From Clostridia bacterium (GTDB taxonomy: Bacteria > Bacillota_A > Clostridia > Oscillospirales > CAG-272), in assembly GCA_017472105.1 (NCBI GenBank), contig JAFUQY010000092.1, forward strand, positions 1 through 6,852: DNA of 6,852 nucleotides, written 5' to 3'. Positions 1-5,620 of this stretch are shown in pieces. The notes beneath the pieces were generated by a model, which saw only the letters and a program-made list of their open reading frames with translations, did no database searches and had not been told where the DNA came from. Position numbers and translations under genes: made by a program. Each line of letters begins with the position of its first letter. The first letter of the stretch is position 1.

Positions 1-666
1 ATCGTTGCAACCCTTCAGGGCACCGAATACGACACCGGTCTCGATCTTGCTCAGCTCGACAAGGTCTGCAAGTATTTCACTCCCAGACGTGACGAATACC
101 TGTCCTCCGGTCTGCTCGATCCCAAGGTGCTCAAGGTTGACGTCAACTGCCTCCTGTATCAGGTTCCCGGCGGTATGCTTTCCAACCTCGTTTCCCAGCT
201 CAAGCAGCAGGGCAAGAGCGACAAGCTTCCCGAAGTTCTCGAAGAAGTTCCGAGAGTACGTGCAGACGCAGGTTATCCTCCGCTCGTAACTCCCACTTCC
301 CAGATCGTCGGTACGCAGGCTGTGCTCAACGTCATCGCAGGCGAAAGATACAAGCTCGTTTCCAAGGAATTCAAGGGTATGATCCGCGGTGACTACGGTC
401 AGTGCCCCGCTGAAATCTCTCCCGAATTCCGCAAGAAGATCATCGGCAACGAAGAACCCATCACCTGCCGTCCCGCAGACAAGCTCGCTCCCGAACTTGA
501 CAAGCTCCGCGAAAAGGTGAAGCCGTGGGAAGAACAGGAAGAAGACGTACTGTCCTACGCTCTGTTCGAACAGGTTGCGGAAAAGTTCTTCGAATACCGC
601 AAGGCAAAGAAGTACAATCTGGACGCGGATTCCGCTGACGCCAAGCTGGGCGTGCATTCCGTTTAA
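1..666 (+). CDS. oadA: Oxaloacetate decarboxylase / pyruvate carboxylase subunit B-type carboxyltransferase, C-terminal part (5' end outside window)
   Basis: Frame 1 is open from the first base to TAA at 664-666 and gives 221 residues, so the gene begins upstream. The sequence matches the conserved C-terminal domain of biotin-dependent carboxyltransferases (the PYC_OADA family). Visible family features are the YQVPGGMLSNL block (about 157-189), the EVPRVRADAGYPPLVTPTSQIVG stretch split across 247-312, and the KGMIRGDYGQCP region near 373-408. In this family the subunit transfers a carboxyl group between oxaloacetate or pyruvate and a biotin carrier; the metal site and catalytic lysine lie in the N-terminal TIM barrel, which is not in the window. 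The protein ends shortly after KYNLD with a short tail and has no biotinyl domain (no MKM motif), so the biotin carrier must be a separate protein. This is the usual clostridial arrangement. It could equally be the subunit of another decarboxylase or transcarboxylase of the family. The next gene starts 3 nt after the stop. Confidence 0.88.
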   Translation: MVATLQGTEYDTGLDLAQLDKVCKYFTPRRDEYLSSGLLDPKVLKVDVNCLLYQVPGGMLSNLVSQLKQQGKSDKLPEVLEEVPRVRADAGYPPLVTPTSQIVGTQAVLNVIAGERYKLVSKEFKGMIRGDYGQCPAEISPEFRKKIIGNEEPITCRPADKLAPELDKLREKVKPWEEQEEDVLSYALFEQVAEKFFEYRKAKKYNLDADSADAKLGVHSV

Positions 667-669
667 TCC

Positions 670-1299
670 ATGATTCTTGTGTGTGACAGAACCGGGGCGT
701 CGCGTGCGGCAAGAATCCGGGAAACGCTGTATTCCGCCGGCTGTCCTGCGGCGTTCGGTGAGATTTCCGATTACAGAAACGCACGTCCGGCACGGCTCAT
801 CGTCACATTTACCGATGTACTGGACGCGGTGCGGCAGACTCCGCTGGATGATCTGTACGCCATCGCGCTCGGAGACGGCTTTGTCAACTCCGCACTGAAC
901 GCCGAGCGTCTCACCGATTCCTCCCGACTGACGGAAACGGTGAAGAGACGTCTCCTGACACAGGCGGAAATTGAAGGGAAGAGGATCACCGCATTCGGCG
1001 TCTTCGGGCATCCCGGTGTGTTTTTCGCAAAGGATTTCTTCGAAGTCTGCGGAAACCGGATCGTGCCGACGAAAGCCGAGTACATGATTTTCAAGTACCT
1101 CATGTCCGACATTGACAGCGGCAGATGCATCCCGCCGGAACAGATTCAGCGTTACTGCTATCCGTCCAACAAGCTGGATGACGAAAGTGCCGCCATCGCC
1201 GTACATATCTCCAACCTGAACCGGAAAGCCGAAGAAGCCTGCGGATACCACATCATCGAATCCGTGCGCTATCAGGGCTACCGGGCAGTGATCCGGTAA
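670..1299 (+). CDS. Winged-helix (OmpR/PhoB-type) DNA-binding regulator with degenerate receiver-like N-terminus
   Basis: A 209-residue protein. Residues about 115-209 look like an OmpR/PhoB winged-helix effector domain: IVPTKAEYMIFKYL (131-144) corresponds to the usual 'LTxxEFxLLxxL', AVHISNLNRKAEEA (177-190) to the recognition helix 'vdvhIsrLRkK', and IIESVRYQGYRAV (195-207) to the 'I.TVRGvGYr' wing. Residues 1-100 have a receiver-like alternation (strand ILVCD at 2-6, helix to about 23, strand ARLIVTFTD at 41-49, strand LYAIALGD at 62-69). The strand that should end in the phospho-accepting Asp reads LIVTFT, and no canonical acidic pocket is evident, so phosphorylation control is doubtful. 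ATG at 670 is the first start after the upstream stop. It has no recognisable Shine-Dalgarno, and the 3-nt gap suggests translation coupled to the carboxyltransferase gene. No histidine kinase is nearby. The function is a transcription regulator by domain; the target is unknown. Confidence 0.8.
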   Translation: MILVCDRTGASRAARIRETLYSAGCPAAFGEISDYRNARPARLIVTFTDVLDAVRQTPLDDLYAIALGDGFVNSALNAERLTDSSRLTETVKRRLLTQAEIEGKRITAFGVFGHPGVFFAKDFFEVCGNRIVPTKAEYMIFKYLMSDIDSGRCIPPEQIQRYCYPSNKLDDESAAIAVHISNLNRKAEEACGYHIIESVRYQGYRAVIR

Positions 1300-1301
1300 A
1301 T

Positions 1302-1378
1302 TGAATCAAAAAGAACACCGTTTCCCGTGGAATTGACCATGGTGAACGGTGTTTTGTGTATGTGGAGCGTTTGATTCA
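1302..1378. terminator. Bidirectional intrinsic terminator between convergent genes (nested inverted repeat)
   Basis: The core hairpin pairs AACACCGTT (1314-1322) with AACGGTGTT (1345-1353). It continues inward, after a wobble pair and one mismatch, with CCGTGG (1325-1330) against CCATGG (1337-1342) around a 6-nt loop. On the - strand it is followed by CTTTTTGATT (1313 down to 1304), a good U-tract for ending the XRE/DivIVA-like transcript. On the + strand it is followed by a shorter TTTT (1352-1355) for the regulator transcript. A separate outer arm pair, TGAATCAAA (1302-1310) with TTTGATTCA (1370-1378), encloses the core and includes the stop codon of the - strand gene. The position between two convergent stops fits a shared terminator. 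Confidence 0.85.
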
Positions 1379-2257
1379 GATTTTGAACCGGTCGATGAAC
1401 TCCAGCTTGCGCCGTGCCGAGCTGTACGCAAGACGGAAATCCCCGGTGGTGTTTGCCGCTTCCTCAAGATCCGTGAGAACGCGGTACTGCATGTAGTAGG
1501 GAAGGGCAGAATCGAGGGACAGCTCGCGCAGACGCTTCTGGGCATCGGTCAGCCGGTCATCCCGCATCATCAGCAGAGCCGAGATGTGCTTGTCGTAATA
1601 CGATCCCCGCGTGAATTCCGGCGTGACGGTTTCGGCATTGCGGAGCCTGCGCAGACAGCGGAAATACTGCACCAGCGTGAGCGGAACAAACTGCCCGCAG
1701 ACGTCCTGATCGCAGAGGGAATCGGGAATCTGATCCGAGCAGACCGAACGGAACAGCTCGCGGTAGAACATCACTGCCCGCCGGAACGGTTCGCCCGCGT
1801 AGAGCGACTGATCGCCGTAATGCTGTGCTTTGTCGAGATCCGCCATCGCGGCGCGCAGATTCAACCCGGACGCAGATTCACACGCGGTTCCGAGAAAGGA
1901 CGCGGCAAGCATGAACGACAGCTCGTCGTCAAGGGCGTATGCCGGAAGAGCCGCGCAGATTTCCTCGCATTCCCGGAACTTCCGCTGACGGAAACAGTCC
2001 TTGAGCTGGGTGAGCACGTTCAGCTTGAGGAATCTGCCTTCATCCTCTTCGGTGGAGGTGAAGAAGTATCCCGCAGGCGTTTCCAGACGTTCCGCGATGT
2101 ACACCAGCGTGGATACCGACGGGGACGCCGCACCGCTTTCGATCAGGCTGAGCATGTTCCGGGTGATTTTGTCCCCGGCAAGGTCCTTCTGCGTGATCCC
2201 GAGCGAAAGCCGGAGCTGACGGATCTTCTCGCCGAGCCGCTTGTCAGGAGTGGACAT
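1376..2257 (-). CDS. XRE-family transcriptional regulator with C-terminal TPR-like helical region
   Basis: With the chosen start this is 293 residues. Residues 8-62 form a classic XRE/Cro helix-turn-helix: LGEKIRQLRLSLGITQKDLA (8-27) followed by ITRNMLSLIESGAASPSVSTL (31-51), with the invariant Gln of 'TQ', the I-E-SG of 'IE.G' and the P-S-..TL of the last helix. The remainder (about 75-293) is a run of amphipathic helices, including a 'FRQRKFRECEEICAAL' segment, and resembles the TPR-like sensor part of clostridial HTH-TPR regulators. No membrane segment is present. The ATG at 2257 has GGTGAG four bases ahead and starts 14 nt inside the end of the upstream gene. A longer start at 2275 (six more residues) has a poorer ribosome site. 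The overlap implies co-transcription and coupled translation with the DivIVA-like gene. The stop lies in the outer arm of the terminator. The regulon and any ligand are unknown. Confidence 0.85.
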   Translation of the reverse strand: MSTPDKRLGEKIRQLRLSLGITQKDLAGDKITRNMLSLIESGAASPSVSTLVYIAERLETPAGYFFTSTEEDEGRFLKLNVLTQLKDCFRQRKFRECEEICAALPAYALDDELSFMLAASFLGTACESASGLNLRAAMADLDKAQHYGDQSLYAGEPFRRAVMFYRELFRSVCSDQIPDSLCDQDVCGQFVPLTLVQYFRCLRRLRNAETVTPEFTRGSYYDKHISALLMMRDDRLTDAQKRLRELSLDSALPYYMQYRVLTDLEEAANTTGDFRLAYSSARRKLEFIDRFKI

Positions 2258-3518
2258 CGCTCTCACCGTCCGCATTTCCGGGAGTCATGTGCCGGATTCC
2301 GTATTTGTCGTCCATTTCCTTCAGCTTGACGCCGATTCCGTCGGACACGCAGGACTGGTAGTAGTCGATGCGGTCGTTCATTTCAGCGGAGCGGCTGGTG
2401 AGACGGGAGAGCAGGGAACGGATTTCGTACTGCATATCCTCGATGCATCCGGACAGCTCTCTGAGGCAGTTTTCGGTGCTCGCGTGCAGATTGGAGCTGA
2501 CGCCGGAGAGAAGATCCTCCGCGGCGATGGAGAGACGTTCGCGGATGTATGCGGCTTCTTCTTCCACCTCGGATTTCGTCCGGCTGATTGCGGCATCGCA
2601 TTCCGCGCGCTTCTGTTCGCAGTCGATTGCGGCTTCCGTGCGGAGTTTTTCCGATTCTTCCTTTGCCGACGCGATGATTTCATCCGCATTCCGGTTCGCA
2701 CCAATGAGGATATCGCCGAGCTGGGAGCTGACCTTGTCGTACATGTCGAGCTTGTAGGCGTCACTTCCGCGGTCGGTTACATCCCCCAGAGCCTTGTGAA
2801 CGCACTGCGCCAGAGCCTGTTCGTGCGCATCGGTAAGAGCGGCGATTTCCGCGTCCTTTGCGGTCAGTTCATCGTTTTTTTTAACGATGTCCTCGAGCGC
2901 CGCGCTGAGCTGAGCCTCCAGTTCCGCGATCCTGCCGCTGAGGGTTTCCGCGTTCTGACGGAGCGACATGGATTCCTCGACCGCTTCGTTCAGGGTTGCG
3001 GTAAGGGCTTCGTTTTCCGCATGCAGAGCCATGACGGTTTCCTGACCGTTTTTCGCATCCGCAAGCTGAGCTTCGTATTCGGCACGCACCGCCTTGATTC
3101 TGTCGTCCGCCGCCTTCTTTTCGGATTCCGCTGCATTTTTGGCTTCGCTGAGCTGAGCGGACAGCGCGGATTTTTCTTCTCTGAGCGAGTTGATGACGTT
3201 TGCCTGCGCGTCGGTCTCCGCTTTCAGGAGATTCAGACGCTTGGTCAGCTCGGCAATTTCGCCGTCCTTTGCCTTGGTCAGCTCAGACGCCGCGATCATG
3301 TCGGCATTGGACTGCGCGCGCACTGCGTTCAGCTGTACCTCCGCCGCCTGAGCCGCTTCCTTCTGACGTTCACTTTCCGCCTGTGCCTTTGCGAGAGCCT
3401 GATTCAGCTCCTCGGTTTCTGCGGCGTGTCTGAGATCGGTTTCCTTGATGTATGCATTCACGTCCTCGCGGTTGTATCCGCCGAGCGCACTGCGGAATGC
3501 TGTCTTTCCGTTGTTCAT
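2244..3518 (-). CDS. DivIVA-like coiled-coil protein
   Basis: 424 residues. The N-terminus FRSALGGYNREDVNAYIKE (8-26) fits the DivIVA signature 'lrGYd.eeVd.fl', the part that in the family binds curved membrane at septa and poles. Residues about 27-235 are almost uninterrupted charged heptad sequence (Ala, Glu, Lys, Gln and Leu rich), so a long coiled coil is expected. A second segment from about 250 (YDKVSSQLGDILIGANRNADEI) resembles the 'iG.il..A...A..ii..A' part of DivIVA homologues and is followed by further helices to a polar tail. There is no signal peptide or transmembrane segment, so it is cytosolic or peripheral. It is much longer than Bacillus DivIVA (about 165 residues). The start is secure: GGAGGT lies at 3529-3524, five bases ahead of ATG. 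It is first in an operon with the overlapping XRE regulator. A role as cell-division or polar scaffold is inferred from the family; another coiled-coil scaffold is possible. Confidence 0.78.
   Translation of the reverse strand: MNNGKTAFRSALGGYNREDVNAYIKETDLRHAAETEELNQALAKAQAESERQKEAAQAAEVQLNAVRAQSNADMIAASELTKAKDGEIAELTKRLNLLKAETDAQANVINSLREEKSALSAQLSEAKNAAESEKKAADDRIKAVRAEYEAQLADAKNGQETVMALHAENEALTATLNEAVEESMSLRQNAETLSGRIAELEAQLSAALEDIVKKNDELTAKDAEIAALTDAHEQALAQCVHKALGDVTDRGSDAYKLDMYDKVSSQLGDILIGANRNADEIIASAKEESEKLRTEAAIDCEQKRAECDAAISRTKSEVEEEAAYIRERLSIAAEDLLSGVSSNLHASTENCLRELSGCIEDMQYEIRSLLSRLTSRSAEMNDRIDYYQSCVSDGIGVKLKEMDDKYGIRHMTPGNADGESDVHS
2869..2889 (-). other. Possible -1 frameshift or slippage site in the DivIVA-like gene
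   Basis: On the - strand the coding sequence reads GTT AAA AAA AAC GAT (residues V212 to D216), which contains an in-frame A-AAA-AAC heptamer within a run of eight A. A slip of -1 would give CGA then TGA, ending the protein at about residue 216. The run is enclosed by the inverted repeat CATCGTT (2870-2876) and AACGATG (2883-2889). The heptamer and the stop are seen directly; that slippage actually occurs is inference. Confidence 0.25.
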
Positions 3519-3556
3519 CGTACACCTCCGTTGTACTGTGATAATTTTCTATAATA

Positions 3557-3585
3557 ATTGTAGCATATTCCGACAGGAAAATCAA
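3557..3585 (-). promoter_or_regulatory. Sigma-A type promoter for the DivIVA-like/XRE operon
   Basis: Read on the - strand, TTGATT (3585-3580) as -35 is followed by exactly 17 nt and TACAAT (3562-3557) as -10, with a TGn extension just before it. Transcription would start near 3550, about 30 nt ahead of the start codon, with the GGAGGT ribosome site in between. Confidence 0.8.
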
Positions 3586-3699
3586 CGGATTTCACCGGAA
3601 AAAGTAAAAATAATTTACATCCGCTGTGACAAAGCACCGTCCCGTTCATTCAGCCGAAACAAATCCGCCGGAAAACGCAAAAAATAGGGAATATACATA

Positions 3700-3728
3700 T
3701 AGACGAAAGGGGAAAAATGTGCTATAAT
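3700..3728 (+). promoter_or_regulatory. Sigma-A type promoter for gltX (and probably glnS)
   Basis: TAGACG (3700-3705, four of six consensus bases) is followed by 17 nt and a perfect TATAAT (3723-3728) preceded by TGC, an extended -10. Transcription would start near 3735 and give a leader of about 45 nt. A second TATAAT (3735-3740) has no good -35. The ATG at 3717, which would give a 21-residue longer GluRS, lies in this promoter and so cannot be the usual start. Confidence 0.8.
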
Positions 3729-3767
3729 ACCATTTATAATTACGATATCTGTACTATTTTTATGATT

Positions 3768-3774
3768 GGAGAAA
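3768..3774 (+). promoter_or_regulatory. gltX: Ribosome binding site deciding the gltX start
   Basis: GGAGAAA lies five bases before ATG at 3780. With the promoter position it fixes the start at MDYKALADLL and not at the upstream in-frame ATG 3717. Confidence 0.85.
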
Positions 3775-3779
3775 TTACA

Positions 3780-5465
3780 ATGGATTATAAAGCTCTTGCG
3801 GATCTTCTGTTCCCGGATGTCACCATGACCATCGAAGAAACAGAAGCAAAGTATCCCGCGCGCAATCTTCCCGAAGGTGCCAAGGTTACCCGTTTCGCAC
3901 CCAGCCCCACCGGTTTCGTTCATTTCGGCGGTATGTATCAGGCAGTTGTCAACGAAAGACTGGCGCATCAGTCCGGCGGCGTGTTCTTCCTCCGCATCGA
4001 GGATACCGACGGTCAGCGTGAAGTAACCGGCGCGGTTGAAGCACTCATCAAGACCCTGTCCGAATACGGCGTTGCATACGATGAAGGTTATGTAATCGGT
4101 GAAAACGGCGAGCTGGTGGAAAAGGGCGCATACGGTCCGTACAAGCAGAGCCAGAGAGCCGAACTCTACCACGTATTCGCAAAGAAGCTCGTCGAAGAAG
4201 GTAAGGCATATCCGTGCTTCTCCACCGAAGAGGAACTGGAAGAAATCCAGAACACCGACAAGAAGGCGGAAATCAAGAATACCGACTGGCATGTAGCCGC
4301 AGAACAGAAGAGAGCCGCTATGCTGGCAGGCCGTGAATTCACCATGGAAGAAGTCAAGGCGCATCTCGAAGCGGGCGATCCGTTCGTACTGCGTATTCTT
4401 GCTCAGGGCGATCCCGAAAAGAAGACCAAGTTCACCGACCTTGTCAAGGGCAATCTCGAAGTGCCGGAAAACGATGAAGACTTCGTTCTTCTCAAGTCCG
4501 ACGGCATTCCGACCTACCACTTCGCACATGCCGTGGACGATCACCTCATGAAGACCACCCACGTTATCCGCGGCGAAGACTGGCTCCCCAGCCTGCCCAA
4601 GCACATCCAGCTGTTCCAGTACCTCGGATTCAAGATGCCCAAGTACCTCCACACCGCGCAGATTCTCAAGAACGACGAAAACGGAGGTAAGAAGAAGCTG
4701 TCCAAGCGTGATATGGGCGCGAAGATGGACGACTACCGTGAAATGGGCTACGCGACCGAATGCGTATGGGAATATCTGCTCACCCTGCTCAACTCCAACT
4801 TCGAAGAATGGCACGCGCAGAACCCCGCAAAGAGCTATATGGATTTCCCGTTCAACATCAAGAAGATGTCCGTTTCCGGCTGTCTCTTCGACTTCCAGAA
4901 GCTCAACGACGTATCCAAGAACGTTCTCTCCAAGATGACCGCGGATCAGGTTTACGAAGGTGCGGTTGACTGGTACGGTGATTTCGAACCCGAATTTGCA
5001 GCTGCCCTGACCGCAGATCCCGCATTCACCAAGGCAATCTTCGCAATCGGACGCGGCGGAAAGAAGCCGAGAAAGGATCTGACCACATGGAAGGACGTCA
5101 AGCCGTACATGGGATTCTTCTACGACGGATTCTTCACTGTGGAAGACGAAATCGACGCAAAGTTCGACCGGGCTGATGTCAAAGCCGTGCTCACGCAGTT
5201 CAAGGAAACCTTCGATCCCGCTGACGACATGAACACATGGTTCGGAAAGATTCAGCAGATCAGCGAAGGGCTCGGCTATACCTCCGACATGAAGGCATAC
5301 AAGGCAGATCCCTCCGCATTCAAGGGCAACGTCAGCGATGTATCCATGTTCCTCAGAATCGCAGTCACCGGCAAGCTCAACTCTCCCGATATGTACGCCG
5401 TCATGCAGATTCTCGGCAGGGAAAAGGTATTCGCAAGAATCGACGCGATGCTGGAAACGCTGTAA
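3780..5465 (+). CDS. gltX: Glutamate--tRNA ligase (GluRS), long clostridial variant
   Basis: Class I synthetase of 561 residues that charges tRNA with glutamate using ATP, in the cytosol. The Rossmann-fold signatures are clear: RFAPSPTGFVHFGG (38-51) holds the HIGH-type motif at H48-G51, RIEDTD (72-77) is the glutamate/ATP-site block, and KLSKR (306-310) is the KMSKS-type loop. The DGIPTYHFAHAVDDHLM and VIRGEDWLPSLPKH blocks typical of GluRS/GlnRS lie between. The C-terminal 230 residues form a divergent anticodon-binding region containing a GRGGKKPRKDLTTWKD segment. The protein is longer than standard bacterial GluRS (about 480 residues) and has an N-terminal extension (1-34) before the catalytic fold; I recall similar proteins in Clostridium. 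The usual Cys-X-Cys near the acceptor-binding region is C146-F-S148, so a zinc site like that of E. coli GluRS is unlikely. It probably shares its transcript with glnS. Whether it charges only tRNA-Glu or also tRNA-Gln cannot be read from the sequence. Confidence 0.95.
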   Translation: MDYKALADLLFPDVTMTIEETEAKYPARNLPEGAKVTRFAPSPTGFVHFGGMYQAVVNERLAHQSGGVFFLRIEDTDGQREVTGAVEALIKTLSEYGVAYDEGYVIGENGELVEKGAYGPYKQSQRAELYHVFAKKLVEEGKAYPCFSTEEELEEIQNTDKKAEIKNTDWHVAAEQKRAAMLAGREFTMEEVKAHLEAGDPFVLRILAQGDPEKKTKFTDLVKGNLEVPENDEDFVLLKSDGIPTYHFAHAVDDHLMKTTHVIRGEDWLPSLPKHIQLFQYLGFKMPKYLHTAQILKNDENGGKKKLSKRDMGAKMDDYREMGYATECVWEYLLTLLNSNFEEWHAQNPAKSYMDFPFNIKKMSVSGCLFDFQKLNDVSKNVLSKMTADQVYEGAVDWYGDFEPEFAAALTADPAFTKAIFAIGRGGKKPRKDLTTWKDVKPYMGFFYDGFFTVEDEIDAKFDRADVKAVLTQFKETFDPADDMNTWFGKIQQISEGLGYTSDMKAYKADPSAFKGNVSDVSMFLRIAVTGKLNSPDMYAVMQILGREKVFARIDAMLETL

Positions 5466-5508
5466 ATCAGATAAAATAAATTCCAATGACGAAAGAGAGG
5501 TGGTTCCC

Positions 5509-5589
5509 GTGTCGGGACAGCAGCAGAACGAAGTCCTCCCGCAGCAGATCCGGCATGAGAATTGCCGCGTCCGTTATTTCAAACCGTGA
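5509..5589 (+). CDS. Candidate Gln-rich leader peptide upstream of glnS (26 codons, GTG start)
   Basis: GTG at 5509 follows GAGAGGTGG (5495-5503) with a 5-nt gap, a stronger ribosome site than that of glnS itself. The frame runs 26 codons to TGA at 5587-5589 and starts VSGQQQNEVLPQQ. Five of the 26 codons are CAG, in runs at 5518-5526 and 5542-5547, and glnS starts 31 nt after the stop. Leader peptides rich in the cognate amino acid are a known means of controlling biosynthetic and aminoacylation genes; that this is one is inference. No clear terminator hairpin with a U-run lies before glnS. TCCTC (5534-5538) could pair with the leader's own GAGG or with GAGGA of the glnS ribosome site (5609-5613). 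An alternative frame from ATG 5486 to 5605 (39 codons, Arg/Ser rich) has no comparable ribosome site. The spacer could instead be a structured RNA or a dispersed repeat. Confidence 0.35.
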   Translation: MSGQQQNEVLPQQIRHENCRVRYFKP

Positions 5590-5602
5590 TAAGATTTCAA
5601 AC
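5576..5602 (+). repeat. 9-nt direct repeat in gltX-glnS spacer
   Basis: ATTTCAAAC occurs at 5576-5584 and again at 5594-5602, an offset of exactly 18 nt. The first copy overlaps the end of the candidate leader frame and the second lies just before the glnS ribosome site. It may be chance or a small binding site. Confidence 0.5.
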
Positions 5603-5620
5603 TGAACAGAGGAAAATAAA

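Noticed and set aside
1349..2329. 326-residue + strand open frame opposite the XRE regulator
   Set aside because: It begins inside the terminator and is antisense to a clear helix-turn-helix protein.
2241..3554. 437-residue + strand open frame opposite the DivIVA-like gene
   Set aside because: The - strand frame has a perfect ribosome site, a promoter and a DivIVA-type start. The + frame has none of these and reads as an antisense shadow (Phe, Arg and Val rich).
3717..3779. 21-residue N-terminal extension of GluRS from ATG 3717
   Set aside because: The ATG lies within the predicted promoter, has no aligned family sequence, and the internal ATG at 3780 has a good ribosome site.
3615..5486. 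623-residue open frame on the - strand opposite gltX
   Set aside because: It lies opposite a gene with clear GluRS motifs throughout, and its translation has no recognisable domain. It is open because of the GC-rich third-position bias of gltX.
5495..5540. T-box-like string GAGGTGGTTCCCGTG with a downstream CCTC
   Set aside because: It resembles the antiterminator consensus AGGGTGGNACCGCG only in part. Only about 30 nt separate it from the gltX stop, leaving no room for a Stem I with a specifier loop, and no terminator with a U-run follows. A decayed remnant cannot be excluded.
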